From: JBBQTQ01 sp038213135
GTDB taxonomy: Bacteria > Actinomycetota > Thermoleophilia > Gaiellales > Gaiellaceae
Length of the DNA: 11,434 nt
Direction of reading: 5' to 3'
Assembly: GCA_038213135.1 (NCBI GenBank)
Contig: JBBQTQ010000084.1
Location: 1-11,434, forward strand
The position numbers and the translations under genes were made by a program. Numbering within the stretch: position 1 is the stretch's first letter; every line of letters begins with the position of its first letter. A model generated the notes under the pieces. The model made no database searches. It saw nothing but the letters and a program-made list of their open reading frames with translations, and was not told the origin of the DNA. This document shows, piece by piece, positions 1 to 5,673 of this stretch.

Positions 1-345
1 CTCGCGCGGCCAGCCGAGCAGCCGCGGCACCGTCGCCACGTTGCCGGCGGCGGTCAGGTGCGGGAAGAGGCCGACGTGCTGGATCACGTAGCCGATCCCG
101 CGGCGCAGCTCCGTGACCGGGAGCTCCTTGACGCTGCGCCCGTCGATCCGGATGTCGCCCTCGTCGATCGTGACGAGGCGGTTGACCATCTTCAGAGCCG
201 TCGTCTTGCCGCCGCCGGAAGGCCCGACGAACACGCAGAGCTCCCCGGCTGCAATCGTCAGCGACAGGTCCGAGACTGCGGCCGCCTCCCGCCCCGGATA
301 GCGCTTGGTCACGTGGTCGAAGACGATCTCGGCAGCCTTGCTCAC
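1..345 (-). CDS. Osmoprotectant/glycine betaine-type ABC transporter ATP-binding protein (N-terminal part, cut by window edge)
   Basis: This is the ATPase subunit that would power uptake of quaternary-amine osmoprotectants at the cytoplasmic membrane. Only the first 115 residues are in the window. The Walker A motif GPSGGGKTT is at residues 41-49 (Lys47). The Q-loop YVIQHVGLFPHLT (Gln89) has the 'VIQ.hGLFPH' form typical of the OpuCA/ProV branch. The signature motif and Walker B lie beyond the left edge. I chose the GTG at 345 because CAGG sits five bases upstream; no stop codon lies just upstream, so a longer N-terminus cannot be excluded. The gene diverges from the substrate-binding protein gene that starts at 509, which supports a shared transport system. 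The family is clear; the substrate is inferred from the neighbour. Confidence 0.88.
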   Translation of the reverse strand, partial: MSKAAEIVFDHVTKRYPGREAAAVSDLSLTIAAGELCVFVGPSGGGKTTALKMVNRLVTIDEGDIRIDGRSVKELPVTELRRGIGYVIQHVGLFPHLTAAGNVATVPRLLGWPRE

Positions 346-508
346 GTCAACCTGGTCAACCTCGGGAAGAAAGCTTGGGGTCCGGTCGTTCGAGAGTTAA
401 CCTTACGACGCCTCAGGCCTGTGGGCCGGGGCGCCAGAGGTGCCCGCGCGACGGATGCGGGAGCAAGGCGACCACCAGGTTTGTCCAATCGACGAGGAGG
501 AGTGACGC
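346..508. promoter_or_regulatory. Divergent intergenic region with leader of the binding-protein gene
   Basis: This 163-base gap must hold promoters for both the ATPase (minus) and the binding protein (plus). A weak plus-strand candidate is TTGGGG at 375-380 with TAACCT at 398-403, spacer 17. The putative leader contains a 7-base-pair hairpin with a three-base loop, GGGCGCC at 429-435 and GGTGCCC at 439-445 (one G-U pair). A strong Shine-Dalgarno sequence AGGAGG at 495-500 lies eight bases before the ATG at 509. The promoter call is tentative; the ribosome binding site is solid. Confidence 0.35.
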
Positions 509-1417
509 ATGCGTTCTCGACTCTCCCGTGTGGCGGTGCTCGCCGCGGCTCTCGCCGCCGTGGGCGCGGTTCTCGCCACGACTCTCGGCTCTGCGGCCGC
601 CGCCGGCCAGACGGTCGTGATCGGCACCAAGAACTTCCCCGAGGAGTACATCCTCGGGCAGCTCTACAAGCAGGCGCTCGAGGCCAAGGGCTACAAGGTC
701 TCGTACAAGGAGAACATCGGCTCGACGGAGATCATCCAGACGGCCCTGACGAGCGGGAAGATCAACTTCTACCCGGAGTACACGGGCGTGATCGTCCAGG
801 ACGTCTTCCACCACTCGCTCTCGGCCAAGACGGCCGCGGCGACGTTCGCGCTCGCCAAGAAGCTCGAGGAGCAGCATGGCTTCACGCTCTTCGCGGCGAC
901 ACCGTTCTTCGACACCGACACGATCGGCGTGCTGAACGAGACCGCCGCGAAGTATCACCTGAAGTCGATTCCCGACCTGAAGAACGTCTCGAACCTGACG
1001 CTGGCCGGCTTCCCCGAGTTCAAGACGCGGAACACGGGGCTCGTGGGCCTGAAGAAGATCTATGGGATCTCGAAGGTCAAGTTCGTGCCGCTGGCCGGGA
1101 TCAGCGCGTACGTGCTGCTCGACAAGCACCAGGTGCTCGCGGCCGACGTCTTCTCGACCGACCCGCCGCTGGCGAAGCCGTCGAAGTACACGACGCTCGC
1201 CGACCCGAAGCACCTGTTCGGGTTCCAGAACGTGGCACCGATCGTCTCGAAGACGCTGGCGAGCGCTCTCGGCTCGAAGTTCCAGCAGACGATCGACGCG
1301 GTCAGCGCGAAGCTGACGCAGGCGGCGATCATCGCCATGAACAAGGCCGTGATCGTCGACAAGCAGTCCGCAGCCTCCGTGGCGGACAAGTTCCTGAAGG
1401 CCAACGGCCTGAAGTAA
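509..1417 (+). CDS. Osmoprotectant ABC transporter substrate-binding protein (OpuAC family)
   Basis: A secreted solute receptor that should capture glycine betaine, choline or a similar quaternary amine and deliver it to the permease. Residues 1 to about 32 form a classical Sec signal peptide: basic start MRSRLSR, a long Ala/Val/Leu core, and an AAAAG cleavage region. The mature part opens with TVVIGTKNFPEEYILGQLY, the hallmark start of the OpuAC type 2 binding fold. It continues with IGSTEIIQTALTSGKINFYP and EYTG; the latter belongs to the ligand-pocket region in this family. The length of 302 residues is normal. The ATG has AGGAGG eight bases upstream. There is no lipobox cysteine after the signal core, unusual for a monoderm binding protein. 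The stop is followed by a strong hairpin at 1449-1481. Family assignment is secure; the exact ligand is not. Confidence 0.9.
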   Translation: MRSRLSRVAVLAAALAAVGAVLATTLGSAAAAGQTVVIGTKNFPEEYILGQLYKQALEAKGYKVSYKENIGSTEIIQTALTSGKINFYPEYTGVIVQDVFHHSLSAKTAAATFALAKKLEEQHGFTLFAATPFFDTDTIGVLNETAAKYHLKSIPDLKNVSNLTLAGFPEFKTRNTGLVGLKKIYGISKVKFVPLAGISAYVLLDKHQVLAADVFSTDPPLAKPSKYTTLADPKHLFGFQNVAPIVSKTLASALGSKFQQTIDAVSAKLTQAAIIAMNKAVIVDKQSAASVADKFLKANGLK

Positions 1418-1448
1418 CTACTGGGGACGCCGTAGGGCGATCTGCACC

Positions 1449-1481
1449 GAGGGACAGGCCTGGTTTGGAGGCCTGTCCCTC
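1449..1481. terminator. 13-base-pair palindromic hairpin between convergent genes
   Basis: GAGGGACAGGCCT (1449-1461) pairs perfectly with AGGCCTGTCCCTC (1469-1481) across a seven-base loop. It lies between the ends of the binding-protein gene and the histidine kinase gene, so it can act as a bidirectional transcript end. No T run follows directly; TTTTT at 1503-1507 is 21 bases further on. The same stem recurs at 9062-9091, so it is one copy of a dispersed repeat. Structure certain; terminator role inferred. Confidence 0.6.
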
Positions 1482-1507
1482 ACACCCCAATTGCCACGCG
1501 AGTTTTT

Positions 1508-3916
1508 CTACGCGAGAGGAAGCTCGACGCTGAACGTCGAGCCGTTGCCGTTCGCCGAGGAAACCCAGATGCGGCCGTCCATCCGCTGGACGAGCTCGCG
1601 GCAGATGTAGAGGCCGAGGCCGCTGCCACCGACGCCGCGGGTCAGCGCCGGGTCGAGGCGGTAGAACTTCTCGAAGATCCGCTCGTGCGAGTCCGACGGG
1701 ATGCCGAGGCCCTCGTCGGCGACGTCGATCCGGGCATGGGCGCCGTTGCGCGACCAGCGCACGCCGACGGTGCCGCCGCCAGGGGAGTACTTGATCGCGT
1801 TGTCGACGAGGTTCATCAGCACCTGGCGGAGCTTGGGCTCGTCGGCCGCCACCGACGGAAACGGCTCGGGGCCTTCCGTGACGACGTCGGTCCCGGGCGG
1901 CAGGCGCAGTCGTGCCGACCCGGCGACGTCCTCGACGAGCGCCGGCAGGTTGCAGGCGTCGCGGACGAGCTGCATCGAGCCGGCCCCGAGCTGGCCTGCG
2001 AGCACCATCTGGTCGACGATGTGCGCGAGGCGCTCGGACTCGTTCGCGATCGCCTGCAGCAGCATCTTCGAGTCCGCGGGCGCGAGCTCGACGTCTTCCC
2101 GGAGGAGCGTCCGCGAGGCGCCGTAGATCGCCGCCAGCGGGGTGCGCAGCTCGTGCGACGCGGTTGCGACGAAGTCGCTGCGCGCCTTCTCGAGCGCGTG
2201 CTCGTCCGAGACGTCGCGGAGGGCGACGACGTAGCCCTCCTCGAACCCCACGCTCGAGACGACGACCCAGCGCTCGCCGGCGGGCAGGTCCAGCGGCAGC
2301 GCGATGCCAGGCTCCGCTCCCGCCACGGGCAGCCAGCCGGGCACGGCCTCGTCGGCGAGGCGGTGTAGCACCAGGTCTTCCCCGACACCGAATAGCCGCT
2401 CGGCGGCGTCGTTCCAATAGCGGACGATCCCCCCGCGGTCGAGCAGCACGACCGCCTCGCGCACGTACTGCAGTGCCATCGCCGCCTCCGCGCGCTTCTC
2501 CGCCTCGCGGTAGAGGAGCGCATTGTCCACAGCCGACGCGGCCCGCCGGGCGAGCTCCTGCGCCTGTTCGAGATCGAGCTGCTCGTAGTGGCGGCCGGAC
2601 TCGGCCGCAACGAGCGACAGCGCGCCGATCGTGCGGCCTCGCGCGACGAGCGGCACGCAGATCGAGGACTGGAGGCCGAGCTCGAGGATGATCTCGAGCA
2701 GCTCCTGGTCGCCCTGCGCCGCCTCGACGAGGAAGTCGTCCGACAACTCAGGAAAGAACTCGGGCTCCCCCGTGCGGATCACGTTGACGACGCCGTAGGG
2801 GTCGTCGCGGCTCGGCGGATAGCGCTCCTGCAGGCTCTTCGCCCACTCCACTTTCAGCGGGTCCTGGTGGGCGACCGTCAGGCGCTCGAGCTCGCCGTCC
2901 TCGCCGACCATGTCGATCGAGCACCAGTCCGCGAGGTTCGGGACGCAGATCTGGGCGAGCTGCTCGAGAGTACGCTCGTAGTCGAGCGAGGAGCCGAGCA
3001 GCTCGCTCGCTTCCGCGAGGAAGGAGAGCCGGTCGCGCAGCTGCTGCTGGGCCTCCAGGAGCTTCGTGCGCTGCAGGGCCTGGGCGGTCTGGTGCGCAAG
3101 CGCGATCTTGAGCTCCCGGCGTTCTTGGTCGAACACTTGGACCTCGTTGAAGCCCAGCGAGAGTGCACCGATCGGCTTTCCCTCGAAGACGAGCGGCAGG
3201 CAGACGAGCGCATGGCTAAGACCCTCGTTGCCGGCGAGCAGCGGATAGCGCTCGGTGTGCTCGGTGGTGTCCTCGAGGAAGATCGGCTCGCCTGTGCGAA
3301 TTGCTTCCGACATCGGGGTCGGGTCGTCGACGCCGAACCGGCGCCAGGCATCGAAGCGCCCCGACGCGTAGCCCTGCTGGGCGAGGAGCTCGATCATCCC
3401 GCTGTCGTCGACGAGCGCGATCACCCCGGCGCGTGCGCCGGCAGCCTCGACGCCGTGCGTCAGGACGGTCCCGAGCACGCTCTGCGGCGTCAGCGCCTCG
3501 GAAAGACCTCGCGAGACGGCCTCCAGGCGCGACGTGCGGCTGGTGGCCTCCTCGGCCTCGCGCCTGGCCGCGCGCTCGGCCACCCGTGCCCGCCGCTCGC
3601 GCGAGACGAACTCCCCGGCACCCGCGGCGACAGCGAGGAAGATCACGAGCGCGACCGCGTCTACCCAGTGGTCGAAGCTGAAGCCGTGACTCGGGGGCGA
3701 GAAGAAGTAGTTGAAGGGGATGAACGAGGCGATCGCCGCGACGAGGCCGACGACGACGCCGCCCACGAGCGCCGCCGCCGCGATCGCCACGACGTACAGA
3801 AGAGCAGGGATGACCGGCGACAGAGGCGCCGCGAGCGCGAGGAGCGTCACGAGACCCGGTGCCCCAAGCGCGACGGCGAGCGCCAGCAGGCGCGTTCTCG
3901 ACGGTTGCTCGATCAT
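1508..3916 (-). CDS. Membrane sensor histidine kinase: DUF4118-like, GAF-GAF-PAS-HisKA-HATPase
   Basis: An 802-residue sensor kinase that should autophosphorylate on histidine and pass the phosphate to an unseen response regulator. Residues about 8-103 hold four membrane segments with FNYFFSPPSHGFSF, the KdpD-like DUF4118 hallmark. A charged helix (105-135) leads to GAF 1 (about 145-310), GAF 2 (about 325-500) and a PAS domain (about 510-575). The H-box SHELRTPLAAI gives phospho-acceptor His588. The ATPase domain has the N-box NLVDNAIKYSPGGG (from Asn702), G1 DVADEGLGIP, F-box IFEKFYRLD and G2 GGSGLGLYICREL. The frame stays open up to 4048, but that would overlap the cupin gene. I take the ATG at 3916, just before the hydrophobic region, although its ribosome binding site is weak. 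No Kdp genes or response regulator are adjacent. The signal is unknown; two GAF domains suggest a cytoplasmic small-molecule or redox input. Confidence 0.9.
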   Translation of the reverse strand: MIEQPSRTRLLALAVALGAPGLVTLLALAAPLSPVIPALLYVVAIAAAALVGGVVVGLVAAIASFIPFNYFFSPPSHGFSFDHWVDAVALVIFLAVAAGAGEFVSRERRARVAERAARREAEEATSRTSRLEAVSRGLSEALTPQSVLGTVLTHGVEAAGARAGVIALVDDSGMIELLAQQGYASGRFDAWRRFGVDDPTPMSEAIRTGEPIFLEDTTEHTERYPLLAGNEGLSHALVCLPLVFEGKPIGALSLGFNEVQVFDQERRELKIALAHQTAQALQRTKLLEAQQQLRDRLSFLAEASELLGSSLDYERTLEQLAQICVPNLADWCSIDMVGEDGELERLTVAHQDPLKVEWAKSLQERYPPSRDDPYGVVNVIRTGEPEFFPELSDDFLVEAAQGDQELLEIILELGLQSSICVPLVARGRTIGALSLVAAESGRHYEQLDLEQAQELARRAASAVDNALLYREAEKRAEAAMALQYVREAVVLLDRGGIVRYWNDAAERLFGVGEDLVLHRLADEAVPGWLPVAGAEPGIALPLDLPAGERWVVVSSVGFEEGYVVALRDVSDEHALEKARSDFVATASHELRTPLAAIYGASRTLLREDVELAPADSKMLLQAIANESERLAHIVDQMVLAGQLGAGSMQLVRDACNLPALVEDVAGSARLRLPPGTDVVTEGPEPFPSVAADEPKLRQVLMNLVDNAIKYSPGGGTVGVRWSRNGAHARIDVADEGLGIPSDSHERIFEKFYRLDPALTRGVGGSGLGLYICRELVQRMDGRIWVSSANGNGSTFSVELPLA

Positions 3917-4013
3917 CTCGCGGATTCCACTGACGGCACCCACGGCCCCCCGGGTCGAACGCTGAAGGGATGCTAGCGACCGTTGCGTTTCGCGCAAGTG
4001 GAGCCGATCCCTG

Positions 4014-4019
4014 TAGTAT
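4014..4019 (+). promoter_or_regulatory. Candidate -10 element for a leaderless cupin transcript
   Basis: TAGTAT lies nine bases before the ATG at 4029, so transcription would begin at or next to the start codon. No Shine-Dalgarno sequence is present. That combination fits the leaderless mRNAs common in actinobacteria. I see no good -35 box at the usual spacing. Confidence 0.4.
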
Positions 4020-4028
4020 CGTCGCGCC

Positions 4029-4391
4029 ATGGAGGGTGACGGCTTCACGATCTTGCGAGAGGACGAGCTCGAGCGGTCAGGGCGCTGGTCGCTCGTACGC
4101 CGCTCGCTCGGTGTCGCCGCGTTCGGGCTGAACGTCGTCGAGCTCGAGCCCGGCTACACGCTGCCGGAGCACGACGAGACCGAGCGCGACCAGGAGGAGG
4201 TCTTCCTCGTCCTCGCCGGGTCGGCGACGATGGTCGTCGGCGGCGAAGAGCACCCCGCGCCTGCCGGGACATACGTGCGCGTCGAGCCGCACCTTCGCCG
4301 GACGATGCGCAACGACGGCTCCGAGCCGGCTCGCGTCCTGATCCTCTCGGCCCCCTGCTCGAGCGGCTACGAGCCTATGGACTGGGCCTGA
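4029..4391 (+). CDS. Small single-domain cupin protein
   Basis: A 120-residue cytoplasmic beta-barrel of the cupin superfamily. Cupin motif 1 is G42-YTLPE-H48-D-E50 ... E57-VFLVLA-G64. Its usual second histidine is replaced by Glu50. Motif 2 is P78-A-G80 ... H88 ... N95. Likely metal ligands are His48, Glu50 or Glu57, and His88. The protein is too small and generic to name a substrate; relatives include isomerases, dioxygenases and sensor-like proteins. It starts 112 bases from the divergent histidine kinase start, so the two could share regulation, but nothing proves a functional link. The start is supported by the TAGTAT box just upstream and the absence of an earlier start. Confidence 0.82.
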   Translation: MEGDGFTILREDELERSGRWSLVRRSLGVAAFGLNVVELEPGYTLPEHDETERDQEEVFLVLAGSATMVVGGEEHPAPAGTYVRVEPHLRRTMRNDGSEPARVLILSAPCSSGYEPMDWA

Positions 4392-4418
4392 AGCGACTTT
4401 CGAGCTCGAGGTTTAGAT

Positions 4419-4433
4419 CCCCGAGAAGCGGGG
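4419..4433 (+). terminator. Weak hairpin after the cupin gene
   Basis: CCCCG (4419-4423) pairs with CGGGG (4429-4433) around a five-base loop, 27 bases after the cupin stop codon. It is followed by the palindrome GCACGTGC and no T run. It may end the cupin transcript, but the stem is short. Confidence 0.3.
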
Positions 4434-4447
4434 CACGTGCCAAGCAC

Positions 4448-4542
4448 AAGAGGGGCGGCGCTCCTACCTCCCTCTCCCGGGAAGCCGACACTTGATTTCT
4501 GGGGGAATCGTCAAGCGCCGGCTATCCAGCGCCGCCCCTCTT
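4448..4542. ncRNA. Unrecognised structured intergenic element, candidate small RNA
   Basis: The 95-base element is closed by a perfect 15-base-pair stem, AAGAGGGGCGGCGCT (4448-4462) with AGCGCCGCCCCTCTT (4528-4542). Inside, CTTGATT and AATCGTCAAG form an interrupted helix around a TCTGGGGG loop, extended by AGCCG against CGGCT, leaving a pyrimidine-rich internal side. This rod with a bulge resembles small structured RNAs. I compared it from memory with SRP RNA, 6S RNA, tmRNA, RNase P RNA and common riboswitches and found no matching core, so the strand and function are unknown. It could instead be a mobile palindromic element. The stem is certain; the RNA interpretation is a guess. Confidence 0.3.
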
Positions 4543-4546
4543 ACTT

Positions 4547-4587
4547 CCTTTCGAAGTCCGGCCTTCGGCCATGACGACTTCGAAAGG
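4547..4587. repeat. 12-base inverted repeat with nested hairpin
   Basis: CCTTTCGAAGTC (4547-4558) pairs perfectly with GACTTCGAAAGG (4576-4587). Within the loop, GGCC-TTC-GGCC (4560-4570) makes a second small hairpin. The element starts four bases after the larger stem-loop at 4448-4542. It may be a terminator or the second half of the same structured element. Confidence 0.55.
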
Positions 4588-4643
4588 ACGAGAGCGGCGT
4601 TCCAGGGCGGAGCCCGCCAGGTCGGTCTCCGCGGCAGCGGATC

Positions 4644-4649
4644 TATCCT
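4644..4649 (+). promoter_or_regulatory. Candidate -10 box of the tRNA-Leu gene
   Basis: TATCCT ends nine bases before the first base of the mature tRNA, which would give a 5' leader of only a few bases. No convincing -35 box is visible. Confidence 0.35.
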
Positions 4650-4658
4650 GTGCACCAC

Positions 4659-4744
4659 GCGGGTGTGGCGGAATCGGTAGACGCGCCGGGTTTAGGTCCC
4701 GGTGGGCCGGAAGGTCCTTGGAGGTTCAAGTCCTCTCGCCCGCA
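4659..4744 (+). tRNA. tRNA-Leu, anticodon UAG
   Basis: An 86-base class II tRNA that decodes CUA and other CUN leucine codons. The acceptor GCGGGTG (4659-4665) pairs with CGCCCGC (4737-4743), followed by discriminator A at 4744. The D-arm region is GGCGGAATCGGTAGACGC. The anticodon stem CCGGG/CCCGG (4686-4690, 4698-4702) encloses loop TTTAGGT, placing TAG at 4693-4695. A long variable arm (about 4703-4719) is typical of leucine tRNAs. The T arm is GGAGG-TTCAAGT-CCTCT (4720-4736). CCA is not encoded and must be added enzymatically. Confidence 0.97.
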
Positions 4745-4763
4745 TTGTCTGCTCGAGCCACGT

Positions 4764-4797
4764 CCGGGGTCAGACCCCGGCCGCGTCCGTATCGGAC
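4764..4797. terminator. Double hairpin between tRNA-Leu and the convergent secreted-protein gene
   Basis: CCGGGGTC (4764-4771) and GACCCCGG (4773-4780) form a near-continuous palindrome. GTCCG-TAT-CGGAC (4785-4797) follows. The site lies between the tRNA end and the minus-strand stop codon at 4797-4799, so it probably ends transcription from both sides. It lacks a T run. The core GGGGTCAGAC is shared with the hairpin at 11105-11141. Confidence 0.5.
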
Positions 4798-5150
4798 TAG
4801 GCCTTGAAGCTGAGGGACTTCGCCGAGTAGCTCCACGTCACCTTGTAGGTGCCGTGGCCCTGGTTCGGGAAGCTCTTGCTCCAGCTGACCTTCGAGTCGT
4901 AGCCGGCGCCGCTCTTCTTGATCGCGTACGTGTGGCAGACCTTGTTCTTCGGGCCGGCCACGCACAGCTTGTACGTCGAGAAGTACTTGTTCGGCGTCGA
5001 GATCTCGAGCCAGACGTCGCCGGACTTGTGGCTGATGCCGATGCAGACGTCCCCGCTCGGCGAGCAGTAGCTCGGGTTGGAGCCGGAGCCGAGTGCCGCG
5101 GGCGCGAGCACCGCCGCGGCCACCAACATGGGAAGGATCAGTCGCCGCAC
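4797..5150 (-). CDS. Small secreted protein of unknown function
   Basis: A 117-residue protein with a Sec signal peptide (VRRLILPMLVAAAVLAPAALG) and a mature domain of about 95 residues. The mature part is rich in Ser, Gly, Tyr and Lys, with four cysteines (in YCSPSGDVCIGI, YKLCVAG and KVCHTY) that could form two disulfides. Alternating hydrophobic residues near the end (GTYKVTWSYSAKSLSF) suggest a small beta-sandwich. I do not recognise the family. The GTG at 5150 is preferred because it gives a complete signal peptide; an ATG at 5129 is possible. The gene overlaps the end of the upstream gene by 13 bases, suggesting translational coupling. Confidence 0.7.
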   Translation of the reverse strand: MRRLILPMLVAAAVLAPAALGSGSNPSYCSPSGDVCIGISHKSGDVWLEISTPNKYFSTYKLCVAGPKNKVCHTYAIKKSGAGYDSKVSWSKSFPNQGHGTYKVTWSYSAKSLSFKA

Positions 5151-5626
5151 TCGAACGGGACTATACGCGTGACCGGCGTAGCTTCGAGCTGGCCGCCGAT
5201 GCGTGCCGTGAGGCGGAGAGGCACGCAGCCGGTGTGTGCGACCCAGAAGGCGGTGCCGATGCGACCGCTGCGCAGGAGCACGCCGATCGGGTTGCGCTGA
5301 TCGAGGATCGTCTTCCCCCAGCGGTACTGACCCGGGCGGGTCGCGGTTCCCCGCTGCGCGGTCAAGCGCACGAAGCGGTTCGGCGCGTACGAGCCACCCT
5401 CTCCGTGGACGACGACACGGACGAGCGTCGCGTCGGAGGGATGCCGCGCCCAGCCCTCGCCGATCACCGAGTTGAAGAGCGGTGCGTGCTCGGGGATCTC
5501 CTTCGAGAAGCCGCCCGTGTCGTCGAAGTAGAGGTACGGCTTCAGCGAGAGGAGCCGATACGGCGCCGGTCCCGCTGCGGACGCGCTCGCCGCGAAGACG
5601 AGGAGAGCGACGACGAGGAGCCGCAT
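5138..5626 (-). CDS. Secreted protein of unknown function
   Basis: A 162-residue protein that starts with a clear Sec signal peptide (MRLLVVALLVFAASASAAG). The mature part has alternating hydrophobic patterns and only two cysteines (HTGCVPLRL and the C-terminal FECGD), which could be bridged. No motif identifies a family. It forms a two-gene unit with the smaller secreted protein gene that overlaps its last 13 bases, so the two products may work together outside the membrane. Its ATG is 47 bases from the divergent trigger factor start. The start has only a weak ribosome binding site but is the only one that gives a signal peptide. Confidence 0.68.
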   Translation of the reverse strand: MRLLVVALLVFAASASAAGPAPYRLLSLKPYLYFDDTGGFSKEIPEHAPLFNSVIGEGWARHPSDATLVRVVVHGEGGSYAPNRFVRLTAQRGTATRPGQYRWGKTILDQRNPIGVLLRSGRIGTAFWVAHTGCVPLRLTARIGGQLEATPVTRIVPFECGD

Positions 5627-5673
5627 CGACGGCAGCGTAGCGCCGGCGCCCAGCCTGGCTCGGGGCTGATTGA

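Noticed and set aside
58..1533. A 491-codon open frame on the plus strand through the ABC ATPase and binding-protein genes
   Set aside because: It is Arg/Gly/Ala/Asp-rich with no domain signal, and it overlaps two clearly recognisable genes; high GC keeps such frames open.
2588..3976. A 462-codon open frame on the plus strand inside the histidine kinase gene
   Set aside because: It is antisense to a kinase with every expected motif, and its own translation shows no recognisable feature.
3917..4048. A 44-residue N-terminal extension of the histidine kinase
   Set aside because: It would overlap the cupin gene and its promoter, is charged and unlike DUF4118 proteins, and ATG 3916 sits right before the membrane region.
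4448..4542. SRP RNA, 6S RNA, tmRNA or RNase P RNA
   Set aside because: None of the conserved core sequences I know for these RNAs is present on either strand; only the rod-like shape is similar.
4448..4587. A CRISPR array, retron or group II intron remnant as an explanation of the inverted repeats
   Set aside because: There are no regularly spaced direct repeats, no reverse transcriptase gene and no domain V-like sequence.
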